DNA of 53,437 nucleotides from CAG-390 sp964590755 (GTDB taxonomy: Bacteria > Bacillota > Clostridia > Oscillospirales > CAG-272). Each line of letters opens with the position of its first letter. Positions within the stretch are counted from its first letter, which is position 1. Under the pieces are notes generated by a model. The model saw only the letters and a list, made by a program, of their open reading frames with translations. It was not told the origin of the DNA and made no database searches. The position numbers and the translations under genes were made by a program. Positions 32,090 through 40,437 of this stretch are shown one piece after another. The stretch spans positions 1 through 53,437 of the forward strand of contig CAZPYK010000005.1 of assembly GCA_964590755.1 (NCBI GenBank), written 5' to 3'.

Positions 32090-34372
32090 ATGAGCTATAC
32101 CTCGCCCGTTTCACATATATACGATCGGCCCATTTCGAAAGATCAAAAAGAATCGCACCCTCGCATTCGGGCTCTTTGGCGCGCGACAGCGCTTTTTCTC
32201 ACGCTCGCACTGCTCGGAGGCGCGCTCTCCGCGCTTGCAATAGGCGCCAATGCGCTTTCGATCTATGTAATGCCCGAGTTTGACGTCTCGGACAAGACCT
32301 TCAAGAATGCGATAGAGGAGCTGCGCGCACAAGCGCTCGCAAGCTGCGGACGACGCTCCTTTAACGGCTACTGCGCTTGGTATGTAAATCTTCAGCTGTA
32401 TCTTTTGGACATCAACCGCGATTATGTCGCGGGAGACGGCAAGGATCAATTCAACAACTACCGCGGACTCAAGCAGACCACCGGCGGATATCGCGTACAC
32501 GCCTACCCCGAGGACGAATACACTCTCAAGAGCGCGCTCAACGCCGTGATCGCGGCGGCTGGCGGCCAACCGGTGCGAAACGTGCTGGCAGGCTTTTCAA
32601 AGGCGGGCGGAGACGGCGAGAAATACGGACACGTGTTTTTTATCCACCTCATCCGCGACGGCTATGTATACTTTTCCGACAGCTTCGGCGTTACCGTGGG
32701 AGGTACATATTATCCCGAGGGCAAGGCAATAAAATGCACCGTGGACGAGCTGTTCGAATTTTATAAGCCCTCATCCTTCGTGCTTGACGGAGTTATCTGG
32801 TTTGAGGGCGACGACACGCCCGCGATATCCGACCCAATGCCGATAATAAGCGAGCCCTCGGTCGGCAAGATAAACGCCGATGTCGGTCTTCGCCTGCGCT
32901 CGGGACCCGGAACCGGCTATGACAAGCTCGCGCTTATGAATGACGGCGAGACCGTCTGGATCACCGAGATAAGCGAGGACGGCCTTTGGGGCAAACTGTA
33001 TTACAACGGCTTTGACGGCTGGGCTTCCCTTGAATATATTACCCCGGTGAGCGACGAGAGTCTCCCCGCGGTCCTGGTCGACGTATATGAGAGCGGTGAC
33101 CACACCTCGCGCACGGGTCACGCCTCGCTTTCCGAGGCATACCGTACCGCCACGGAACTGCTTGCGGGCAAGGATACGGCAAGCTTTGAGGTACGTCTTC
33201 TGCTCACCCGCGCCCCGGATTCCTCCGCGTCGCTCACGCTTCCGGACGGCATGGTGCTCGATGTGGGAAGCTTCGGCACAGACCGACTTGACATAGTTCC
33301 AAGCGGCGGAGAGCTCGTATCGACGCTTCCCGCGGATACGCTTGAGCTTGATCCCTTCATCATTTCGCAAAACATCGGCGGAAGATATTATTACAGCTCC
33401 GCCTTCACGCTCTCGGTGCGCTCGGCAAGCCTTGTCATCGCCGACAACGCCGCCATACGCTTCGGCGCGTCGGCCGCTTGGATCACCGACACTCCCCCCG
33501 AGGGACTCGAATACACGCTCGTGTACACCGTCGGAAGTGATTCCGAGCTTTACGAAGCCTCGGTCAGCTCGGTCGGAGAAAACGGTCTTTACTATTTCGT
33601 CACCGACGGAATTCCCGCCAAACGAATGGCGGATATCGTGTCGGCATACGTTAAGGTGAGCGCACGCGTCGGCGGCAAGACCTTCGAACGCCGCTCGGCC
33701 TCGGTCGATTATTCCGTCACTCGTTATGCCGCAAACATGTACGGCGGCGGGGAAACCGAGGAAAGACGCCGCCTTGACGAATTGCTTTCGGCAATGCTCG
33801 CCTACGGCACCGCCGCACAAAAATATTTCGATCACAACACCTCATCGCTTGCCATAAACGCGCTTCCCGAGGAAGGCAGAACGGCTCCCGAATACACCGA
33901 GGACGAGCTTTACATTCGCGCCGCGTCGGCGCCCGTCGTCAATTATTCAAGCACTGCGCATATCACGTCGGCAAGCCTTGAATTGAGAGACACGGTGGGC
34001 ATCAGAATGAAGGCGACCTCTCTTGCCGCCGACCGCACATATTCTCTGCTCGTGTGGACAGAGGAGGAATATCAAACTCTGACCGCATATCTTGACGCCG
34101 ACACGGCGCTGTGCGAGGAAAACTGCGCCACGGCGTTGAATTCAAAAGACGGAGTCTTCGTGCTGGACGGCATAGCGGCAAAGGATCTGGCAAACACCTT
34201 TTACTTCCGCTTGGTAGAACACGATACCGCCGGGAACACATATTACGACCGCGTGCTCTCATACAGCGTGACGACCTATTGCGCGAACAAAGCATCGGCG
34301 GAAGGCTCGCTTGCCGAGCTTTGCCGTGCCATCGCGATATATTCCGCCGCCGCCCGAAAATATTTCGGATGA
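32090..34372 (+). CDS. Large exported protein: Cys/His domain, SH3 domain and C-terminal repeats
   Basis: The 760-residue protein has a cytoplasmic start, one membrane segment (residues 33-55) and a large outer part. Residues 85-200 contain GYCAWYVNLQLYLL (C95) and KYGHVFFIHL (H181), as in papain-like or CHAP/NlpC-type hydrolases; activity is not proven. Residues 261-320 are a bacterial SH3 domain (INADVGLRLRSGPGTGYDKL, ending WASLEYITPV). Two related C-terminal units follow, each ending in a helix like LLSAMLAYGTAAQKYFD and LCRAIAIYSAAARKYFG, a pattern seen in other clostridial surface proteins. The start at 32090 is preceded by AAAGG. Confidence 0.75.
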   Translation: MSYTSPVSHIYDRPISKDQKESHPRIRALWRATALFLTLALLGGALSALAIGANALSIYVMPEFDVSDKTFKNAIEELRAQALASCGRRSFNGYCAWYVNLQLYLLDINRDYVAGDGKDQFNNYRGLKQTTGGYRVHAYPEDEYTLKSALNAVIAAAGGQPVRNVLAGFSKAGGDGEKYGHVFFIHLIRDGYVYFSDSFGVTVGGTYYPEGKAIKCTVDELFEFYKPSSFVLDGVIWFEGDDTPAISDPMPIISEPSVGKINADVGLRLRSGPGTGYDKLALMNDGETVWITEISEDGLWGKLYYNGFDGWASLEYITPVSDESLPAVLVDVYESGDHTSRTGHASLSEAYRTATELLAGKDTASFEVRLLLTRAPDSSASLTLPDGMVLDVGSFGTDRLDIVPSGGELVSTLPADTLELDPFIISQNIGGRYYYSSAFTLSVRSASLVIADNAAIRFGASAAWITDTPPEGLEYTLVYTVGSDSELYEASVSSVGENGLYYFVTDGIPAKRMADIVSAYVKVSARVGGKTFERRSASVDYSVTRYAANMYGGGETEERRRLDELLSAMLAYGTAAQKYFDHNTSSLAINALPEEGRTAPEYTEDELYIRAASAPVVNYSSTAHITSASLELRDTVGIRMKATSLAADRTYSLLVWTEEEYQTLTAYLDADTALCEENCATALNSKDGVFVLDGIAAKDLANTFYFRLVEHDTAGNTYYDRVLSYSVTTYCANKASAEGSLAELCRAIAIYSAAARKYFG

Positions 34373-34392
34373 TCCCGAAAGGAAGATGATCA

Positions 34393-35070
34393 ATGATAAA
34401 GCTGTGTGTATTCGATCTTGACGGCACGACCGTCAACTCGCTGAACTCAATAGCATATTTCGCAAACGAAACGCTGAAGCGCTTCGGTCTTGAGCCCTTT
34501 CCGGTCGACGCTTACCGCACCTTGGCGGGCGGCGGAGCAAAAAAGCTGATAAGAAATCTTGTTGACGCAACCGGCGCCGACGAGAGCCTTTACGAGCCGA
34601 TGCTTGAGGACTGGGTAACGAGCTACGACAATGATTTTTTATACCTCACCGAGCCGTATGACGGCGTGACCGACATGCTGCGTGAGCTGCGACGGCGCGG
34701 AATCCACACCGCCGTCGTGACCAACAAGCACGGTCCCACCGGCAAAAAAATATGCGACACTCTTTTCGGCACTGACGGCTCTCTGCTTGAGGTGTGTGTC
34801 AGCGCATATCCCGGAATGGTGCTCAAACCCGCGCCGGACGAGATCATAAAGCTTATGGAACGATACGGTGCCGCCAAGGACGAATGCATCTATTGCGGCG
34901 ACCATACCATAGACATGGTGACCGGAAAAGCGGCGGGCGTGCTGACCGTTGGCGTCACATGGGGGTTTCATACCGCCGAGGCGCTCCTGTCTGCGGGAGC
35001 CGATGCCGTTGCAACACATCCGCGCGATATAGTCGCCATAGCAGACAGCCGCCGGCAAACCGAACAGTGA
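34393..35070 (+). CDS. HAD-family phosphatase, phosphoglycolate phosphatase-like
   Basis: The 225-residue protein has all HAD motifs: FDLDGTTVNS (D8, D10), VVTN (T110), LKPAP (K145) and CGDHTIDM (D170, D174). The cap is the helical C1 type, as in Gph and phosphonatase relatives. The real substrate could be phosphoglycolate, a sugar phosphate or a nucleotide. AAAGGAAG precedes the start. It is 20 bases after the surface protein gene and about 50 before the sulfatase gene, so the three may be cotranscribed. Confidence 0.88.
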   Translation: MIKLCVFDLDGTTVNSLNSIAYFANETLKRFGLEPFPVDAYRTLAGGGAKKLIRNLVDATGADESLYEPMLEDWVTSYDNDFLYLTEPYDGVTDMLRELRRRGIHTAVVTNKHGPTGKKICDTLFGTDGSLLEVCVSAYPGMVLKPAPDEIIKLMERYGAAKDECIYCGDHTIDMVTGKAAGVLTVGVTWGFHTAEALLSAGADAVATHPRDIVAIADSRRQTEQ

Positions 35071-35119
35071 CCGCAATTACCGAAAAATAATAAATAATAT
35101 ATAAAGAGAGGATCAGATC

Positions 35120-36574
35120 TTGAGCAAGAGAAAGCACGTTCTTATCATCTTCACCGACCAGCAACGGCGCGACACGATCCATGCGCTCGGTAACGACACC
35201 ATAGTCACCCCCGCGCTCGATTCGATCGCCGACGAGGCAGTCTGCTTCGATCGTTGCTACACTCCCGCACCGGTGTGCGTTCCCGCAAGGCTTGCCATGC
35301 TCGCGGGGCAGTATTGCGCCCGCACCGGCAACAACACCAACAACAAATGCATGGAATACAAGGGCGAGGGCTTTTATTCCGAATTCACCAAGGCGGGATA
35401 TAACAGCGTTTGCATAGGCAAGATGCATTATAACCCCGATCTTTATTCCCCGCTGGGCTTCCGCCACAGACTCTCGCAGGAGGAGATGGCAGACCCCGAG
35501 CACGACGACTACACCAAATGGCTGAGAAACTCGCCATATAATGATGTTTTCGATTACAACGGTCAAAGAAGCGAGCTTTATTACATACCGCAGGTATCCC
35601 AGCTTCCCGCCGCCGCGCACCCCACCCAATGGATAGGCGACAGATGCGTCGAATTTCTTGAAGAATGCGACCCGGAGGCGGAGCCGATATTTATGGTAGC
35701 CTCATTTATTCACCCGCATCCGCCGTTTGCGCCGCCCGCCCCCTGGAACAAGATGTACCGCGACCCGATACGTCGTTCCTTCGTTCCCGAGGATTATGAG
35801 TCCTACGCAGATCTTTTGCGCAACAAATACACGATCGACGCCTTCGGCATCTCTCCCAGAAGGCTTGAACTGCTCTATCAGCACTACTACGCCTGCATAT
35901 CCTTTGTGGACTATCAGATCGGACGCATCATATCCGAGCTGAAGCGTCGCGGAATGTATGACGACACCGTTATCGTCTTCTCCTCCGACCACGGAGATCT
36001 TATGGGCGACTACGGCTCGATGGGTAAGCGCACAATGCTTGACGGCGCGTCGAACATTCCCTTCATCATCCGTGTTCCGGGCAAGGAGCACGCACTGCGT
36101 CACGATGCCGCATCTCTGGTCGATCTGGCTCCCACACTGCTTTCGCTGGCGGGCATTTCTTACGACAAGGCGGAATATGACGGCGTCGATCTCTTCAGCG
36201 AGAAGCACGACGTGGTATATTCGCAGTACGGCAACGGAACCATCGGCACCTACATGGTCGCATCGGGCTATGACAAGCTCATCTATTCGGCGATCGGAGA
36301 CAGATATTTCTACTTTGACAGCTTCCCCGAGGCGGTCGACAAGTATGACGAAAACAACCCGCGCGTGGTCGAGCTCAAAGCTCTGCTCGACGCTCACATG
36401 GCAAGCGACTGCTGCCGCGTTATCGACGACCGCAATATGCAGAGTCCCGCACGTCAGGAGAAATATTCCTTCTATCCGCCGCTGGACGACCACATAAAGA
36501 CCTTTGAATACGAAAAAGCCGCCATGCCCGAGGGCTACAGCATAAAGCTGGGCGGCAAGCATACCGATTATTGA
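35120..36574 (+). CDS. Sulfatase (type I, formylglycine-dependent)
   Basis: The 484-residue protein removes sulfate esters. LIIFTDQQRRDT gives the metal ligands (D13, Q14). CVPARLAMLAGQY contains the maturation motif C-x-P-A-R, C53 to become formylglycine, needing an anaerobic maturase elsewhere. SSDHGDLMGDYGSMGKRTM (D290, H291) completes the site. There is no signal peptide, so it is probably cytosolic. The start codon is TTG at 35120, with AGAGAGGA upstream. The substrate (host glycan or sulfated sugar) is unknown. Confidence 0.9.
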   Translation: MSKRKHVLIIFTDQQRRDTIHALGNDTIVTPALDSIADEAVCFDRCYTPAPVCVPARLAMLAGQYCARTGNNTNNKCMEYKGEGFYSEFTKAGYNSVCIGKMHYNPDLYSPLGFRHRLSQEEMADPEHDDYTKWLRNSPYNDVFDYNGQRSELYYIPQVSQLPAAAHPTQWIGDRCVEFLEECDPEAEPIFMVASFIHPHPPFAPPAPWNKMYRDPIRRSFVPEDYESYADLLRNKYTIDAFGISPRRLELLYQHYYACISFVDYQIGRIISELKRRGMYDDTVIVFSSDHGDLMGDYGSMGKRTMLDGASNIPFIIRVPGKEHALRHDAASLVDLAPTLLSLAGISYDKAEYDGVDLFSEKHDVVYSQYGNGTIGTYMVASGYDKLIYSAIGDRYFYFDSFPEAVDKYDENNPRVVELKALLDAHMASDCCRVIDDRNMQSPARQEKYSFYPPLDDHIKTFEYEKAAMPEGYSIKLGGKHTDY

Positions 36575-36591
36575 TAAAAGCAGGGCTGTAG

Positions 36592-36790
36592 ACAAAATAA
36601 ACAAGTTTCGCCGGTTTGCCGAAAGTTTTCGCCCGCCTTTTTCAAAAGGCGGCGCCGGTCGAGGGCGCGCAGCCCTCGTCGCCGTCCGCAGACGGCGAAA
36701 GATCCCCCGGCGTTTCTCTTTTGATAACTTTTCTCTTTGCGCCTGTAGTGCCAAAGAGAAAAGTGTCTGAAACTTTCGTGCAAATATACA
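36592..36790 (+). repeat. Dispersed multi-hairpin repeat, copy B
   Basis: This copy has four hairpins in a row: CGCCTTTTT/AAAAGGCG, GAGGGC/GCCCTC, CGCCGTC/GACGGCG and TTTCTCTTTG/CAAAGAGAAA. It matches the copy at 43.7 kb over about 170 bases with few changes. It starts about 20 bases after the sulfatase stop codon. Short open frames through it are not credible genes. Confidence 0.85.
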
Positions 36791-36809
36791 TGTCCTGAGT
36801 ATGAAGTCT

Positions 36810-36850
36810 GCGGAGCTGTCTCATTAACGTGAGACAGCTCCGCTTTTTTG
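36810..36850 (+). terminator. Terminator of the GGGGCTGTCTC family
   Basis: GCGGAGCTGTCTC (36810-36822) pairs with GAGACAGCTCCGC (36831-36843), followed by TTTTTTG. It can end transcripts from the sulfatase side. Confidence 0.75.
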
Positions 36851-36864
36851 TTCGGTTTATAACT

Positions 36865-37431
36865 TCAAAATATCACTCCGAGCAGCACACCGACCACACC
36901 GGTCAGCAGCATGACAAGGATCGGATTTTGCTTGAACTTTCTTATCAAAACAAAGGCTCCGACAAAGGATACTGCACCGACATAGTTCAGCTCGGATATT
37001 CCAAGCTCGCTCCACGCACTGCCGCCCGTCAGCATGTTTATAAAGATCGTCAGACCCGCCGAAGCAATGAGCGCGACCACCGCCGGTCGCAGGCAGGAAA
37101 GCACGCTCTGAAGCGCGGGCAGTGTGCGATATTTGAAATAAATAAGCCCGAGTATCGACACTATGATGAGAGACGGCGCTATGCACCCCAGCGTCGCAAC
37201 TATCGCACCCGGAATGCCCGCCATGCGAAGCCCGACAAAGGTCGCGGAATTGACCGCGATAGGTCCCGGTGTCATTTCGGCTATGGTGACAAGATCCGTA
37301 AACTCCGCGATCGACAGCCAGCCGTATTTTTCAACCGCTTGAGCCTGTATCAGCGGAATGGCGGCATATCCGCCTCCTATGCTGAAGGCTCCGACCTGCA
37401 AAAAGCACAAAAAGAGTTCAAAAAGTATCAT
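36865..37431 (-). CDS. Chromate transporter, second half
   Basis: The 188-residue protein is one half of a split CHR transporter: FSIGGGYAAIPLIQAQ and TPGPIAVNSATFVG are the family motifs, with five to six membrane segments. Two short CHR proteins normally work together. It overlaps the other half by 4 bases. GGAGGAG before the ATG at 37431 decides the start. Chromate may not be the natural substrate in a gut anaerobe; sulfate-like oxyanions are possible. Confidence 0.87.
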   Translation of the reverse strand: MILFELFLCFLQVGAFSIGGGYAAIPLIQAQAVEKYGWLSIAEFTDLVTIAEMTPGPIAVNSATFVGLRMAGIPGAIVATLGCIAPSLIIVSILGLIYFKYRTLPALQSVLSCLRPAVVALIASAGLTIFINMLTGGSAWSELGISELNYVGAVSFVGAFVLIRKFKQNPILVMLLTGVVGVLLGVIF

Positions 37432-38036
37432 TTTCCGCTCCTCCCGCCGCGGCGAGACGCCGCAAATGCGCGAACGATGCCGCAAACGCCGGCTGCCAAA
37501 ATGACCCATATCACATTCACGTCAAGGAAAAATACCGCGCAGAATGCCGCCGGCATTATCACCATAGCCCAAACGTCCCTCTCCTTTATCGGCTTTGAGC
37601 CGAGCGAGCAGACCACATCGCAAATGACCGCCGCCACACCCGATTGCATGCCGCGCAGAGCAAGGGAAACATATTTGTTGGTCGCAAATGCGGAATAAAA
37701 AAGCGATATAACGCCCAATATCACCATGGGCGGGATTATCGTTCCCACCACCGCCGCGACCATTCCGAAAAAGCCCGCCGCGCGCCAGCCCACGAGTATC
37801 GCGGCATTGACCGCTATCGCTCCGGGGGAGGATTGCGCCAGCGCGGTCATGTCAAGCATTTCGGTATCGTCTATCCAGCCCAGCTCGTCGACAAACCGCC
37901 GCTTCATAAAGGTGACTATAACGAAACCGCCGCCGAAGGTGCAGGAGCTTATGTAGAGCATGCTGTAAAAGAGCACCCACATGCGCCGCAGGCGCGAATC
38001 GGCGCTTTTTTTGACGTCCTTCACTTCTTTTCCCAT
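37428..38036 (-). CDS. Chromate transporter, first half
   Basis: The 202-residue partner has CTFGGGFVIVTFMKRRF and SSPGAIAVNAAILVGW, the CHR motifs. An N-terminal Lys/Asp-rich stretch of about 15 residues precedes the membrane part. It overlaps the preceding amidotransferase gene by 16 bases and the other CHR half by 4, so all are in one operon with the ECF gene. Confidence 0.87.
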   Translation of the reverse strand: MGKEVKDVKKSADSRLRRMWVLFYSMLYISSCTFGGGFVIVTFMKRRFVDELGWIDDTEMLDMTALAQSSPGAIAVNAAILVGWRAAGFFGMVAAVVGTIIPPMVILGVISLFYSAFATNKYVSLALRGMQSGVAAVICDVVCSLGSKPIKERDVWAMVIMPAAFCAVFFLDVNVIWVILAAGVCGIVRAFAASRRGGRSGK

Positions 38037-38740
38037 GCTATCGCCTCGGAGATAAAAGTCTCAAACAGCGCCGCGTGAGCCGCATGCTCCTCGGCGAGCA
38101 ATTCGGGGTGCCACTGCACCGCCGCAAGATATCTGCCCCTCTCACACGTCTCGACCGCCTCGACAATGCCGTCCTCGGCGCGTGCGCTCACCGAAAGCGT
38201 GTCGGCGACGTCCTTTACCGCCTGATGATGGAAGGTGTTTACACACACCTCCGCTTCGGCTCCGAACATACGGCTCAAGCGCCCATCTCCCGCGATCTTG
38301 ACCGTTTGCGTGGGATGCTTCCCCGCCTCGGTCTGCCTGTGACCCGGGATATCCTGATAAAGCGTGCCGCCCAGCGCGACATTGATCAGCTGCATGCCGC
38401 GACAAATGCCGAATATCGGCTTCCCGGTAGGATATATCCGCCGAAAGAGCGCAAACTCAAACTCGTCGCGCGCCGCGTCTGTCTCAACGTTGTCGGCGCT
38501 CACCGTCTTGCCGTAATATTTCGGGTCGACATCAACGCCGCCGGCAAACAAAAAGCCGTCAAGCTCGGCATATCGTTCAAGCCGCTCGGGATCTGCGGTG
38601 TATGGCAAAAAGACAGGCACACCTCCCGCCGCAAAGATCGCATTGCAATATGCGGTGTTCATTTTAATTTTGCCCTCCCCGATGCTTGGAGATATGCCTA
38701 TCACCGGGCGGCGAAGCTTATTGTCATTCATATCGATCAT
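38021..38740 (-). CDS. Class I glutamine amidotransferase-like peptidase (PuuD-like)
   Basis: The 239-residue protein has GGVDVDPKYYG, the nucleophile elbow GICRGMQLINVALGG (C113), FHHQAVKD and QWHPE (H211, E213): a complete Cys-His-Glu triad as in gamma-glutamyl-gamma-aminobutyrate hydrolases. It probably hydrolyses a gamma-glutamyl compound. The start at 38740 follows AAGGGA; a TTG at 38752, overlapping the upstream stop codon as TTGA, or an ATG at 38731 are alternatives. It lies between the ECF S component and the CHR pair. Confidence 0.85.
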   Translation of the reverse strand: MIDMNDNKLRRPVIGISPSIGEGKIKMNTAYCNAIFAAGGVPVFLPYTADPERLERYAELDGFLFAGGVDVDPKYYGKTVSADNVETDAARDEFEFALFRRIYPTGKPIFGICRGMQLINVALGGTLYQDIPGHRQTEAGKHPTQTVKIAGDGRLSRMFGAEAEVCVNTFHHQAVKDVADTLSVSARAEDGIVEAVETCERGRYLAAVQWHPELLAEEHAAHAALFETFISEAIAWEKK

Positions 38741-38748
38741 CGTTCCCT

Positions 38749-39354
38749 TCAAGCCAAATACCTGTCACGAAAGCTCTTGCGCAGTGCAGCATACAGCGAG
38801 CTTACCAGCAACACTGCCGCAACGAGCTCCAAAACTCCGTTTATTCCCACAAGAGTAAAGATTATGTTTGAAAACACCGTTGCCACGGTGGTCTCGCCGT
38901 TGCCGTTAAATATGTAAAACATCGAAAGCACCAGCACGGTATTGGTCAGAGTCCCCGCAAGTGCCGCAAGAGCGGCGGCAACGGCGTGCGGCAAGCTCTT
39001 GCCTTTTTTTGTCTTTTTTGAGCAGAGCATAAACACCAGCGCCGCAACCACGCCGACCGCGATGCGGGGCATCAGCGACACGAGCGGATTGACAAAGGGC
39101 AGATTCGCTGGCGTCGGCTCAAGCAACGCTCGCACTATGCAGGTCATGCCCCAAACCCCGCCGAGAATCGCACCGTACCCCGGACCCAGCAGCACGGCTC
39201 CCAATATCACCGGAATATGCAGTGTGGTCATTGATATCCCGCCGGGCAGATAGGTTATGTATCCCGTGTAAGGCACAAATGTCATGACTATGATGATCGC
39301 CGTAAAAACGGCGGCAAGAACGAATTTTTTTGTGTCTCTTGTCTTCTTACGCAT
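38749..39354 (-). CDS. ECF transporter S component
   Basis: The 201-residue protein has five to six membrane segments. FVLAAVFTAIIIVMTFVPYTG, the substrate-loop stretch HIPVILGAVLLGPGYGAILGG and NPLVSLMPRIAVGVVAAL are the pattern of the ECF_trnsprt family. It would bind a vitamin and dock onto an EcfAAT module encoded elsewhere. The substrate is not certain; pantothenate is one possibility. The start at 39354 has AAAAAGGA, and the longer upstream frame is rejected. It heads the four-gene operon. Confidence 0.85.
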   Translation of the reverse strand: MRKKTRDTKKFVLAAVFTAIIIVMTFVPYTGYITYLPGGISMTTLHIPVILGAVLLGPGYGAILGGVWGMTCIVRALLEPTPANLPFVNPLVSLMPRIAVGVVAALVFMLCSKKTKKGKSLPHAVAAALAALAGTLTNTVLVLSMFYIFNGNGETTVATVFSNIIFTLVGINGVLELVAAVLLVSSLYAALRKSFRDRYLA

Positions 39355-39387
39355 CTTTATGATTCCTTTTTGATTTCGATACAATAT

Positions 39388-39417
39388 ATTATAATACAAT
39401 ATCGCACCAAAAGTCAA
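39388..39417 (-). promoter_or_regulatory. Promoter of the ECF/amidotransferase/CHR operon
   Basis: On the minus strand TTGACT (39417-39412) and TATAAT (39393-39388) are 18 bp apart. It is divergent from the promoter at 39456. Confidence 0.7.
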
Positions 39418-39455
39418 TATCTTCATCCTTTTTTCCGCCATCCGAACGATTCTTA

Positions 39456-39484
39456 TTGATTTTTGAGCGCAAATGTTATATAAT
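39456..39484 (+). promoter_or_regulatory. Promoter of the TIM-barrel gene
   Basis: TTGATT (39456-39461) and TATAAT (39479-39484) are 17 bp apart. Transcription would start near 39491, which excludes start codons of the long frame further upstream. Confidence 0.72.
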
Positions 39485-39542
39485 AAGGATGTTACTTCAT
39501 CGAAAGGAGCTCCGAGAAAAGATCTCGGATGTGATAATTGAA

Positions 39543-40430
39543 ATGAAACTCGGTATTTCGACAAATATGTTTTCGCTGAAACGCGGCGAGACGGTCGCGG
39601 CGTCTTACGCCGATGAGCTTAAAGCCATAGCCGCCTCGGGCTTCGATACGGCGGACGTCAGCTTTTGCGACGCGGACCTGCACGAACTTATCTCGCCCGA
39701 CTGGGAGCGCGCCATAGCCGCCGCCGCGGAGACCGCCGCGGGACTCGGTCTGCCCGTCGTTCAGACGACCGCCCCCTTTGACCCCAACACCTTCGTGCGC
39801 GGCTGTGCTCCCGACGAGGAGCAAAAGGCGCACACGCGCGAGCTCATTCGCCGCGCCGTGCTCGCCTCAAAGACACTGGGAGCCGAAAGAGTGATATTCC
39901 GTCCGCTGAACGACACGATAAATTGCGAATACGACACCTCGGTCGAGCTTGCCACCAACCGCGAATATTACGCCTTTGCCGTTGAGCTCTGCCTTGAGCA
40001 AGGCATGGGCGCGGCATTCGAAAACACCTTCTGCACCTCGCGCTATCCCATTCGACGCACATATTGCGAAAACACCGAAGATCTCATCGAGCTGGTCGAT
40101 TCCTACCACGACAGCCGAGTGGGCATATGCTGGAACTTCGGTCACGCCAATTTCGTGCTTGCCGATCAGCCCCGCGCACTGCGCAAGGTCGGCTCACGCC
40201 TTGTTGCCACTCATTTGAGCGATAACCGCGGCGAGAGAAACACGCAACTGATCCCCTTCGTCGGCGGCAATGTGAAGTGGGAGAAGATCATCCCCTGCCT
40301 GCGCGAGCTCGGCTTTGACGGCAGTCTGATCATCGATGCGCCCGCCTATACAAAGGATTTTCCCGACGCTCTGCGCGGCGAAGCTCTGCGCTTTGCGCTT
40401 GACGCCGGCAGATACCTGCTTGCGCTTTGA
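39543..40430 (+). CDS. Xylose isomerase-like TIM barrel protein
   Basis: The 295-residue protein starts MKLGISTNMFSLKRGE and has the AP-endonuclease 2/sugar epimerase fold: SGFDTADVSFCDADLHEL, GAERVIFRPLND, GAAFENTF, VGICWNFGHANFV (metal His and Asn region), RLVATHLSDN and GSLIIDAP. Such enzymes isomerise or epimerise sugars. The start is not certain: AAAGGAGC (39502-39509) lies 33 bases before the ATG with a small hairpin (CCGAG/CTCGG) between, and a GTG at 39531 is possible. The next gene starts seven bases after its stop codon. Confidence 0.82.
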   Translation: MKLGISTNMFSLKRGETVAASYADELKAIAASGFDTADVSFCDADLHELISPDWERAIAAAAETAAGLGLPVVQTTAPFDPNTFVRGCAPDEEQKAHTRELIRRAVLASKTLGAERVIFRPLNDTINCEYDTSVELATNREYYAFAVELCLEQGMGAAFENTFCTSRYPIRRTYCENTEDLIELVDSYHDSRVGICWNFGHANFVLADQPRALRKVGSRLVATHLSDNRGERNTQLIPFVGGNVKWEKIIPCLRELGFDGSLIIDAPAYTKDFPDALRGEALRFALDAGRYLLAL

Positions 40431-40437
40431 CATCACC

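Noticed and set aside
36616..36824. Short frames inside the hairpin repeat copies
   Set aside because: The same frames recur only because the DNA element is repeated; no ribosome sites and hairpin-dominated sequence.
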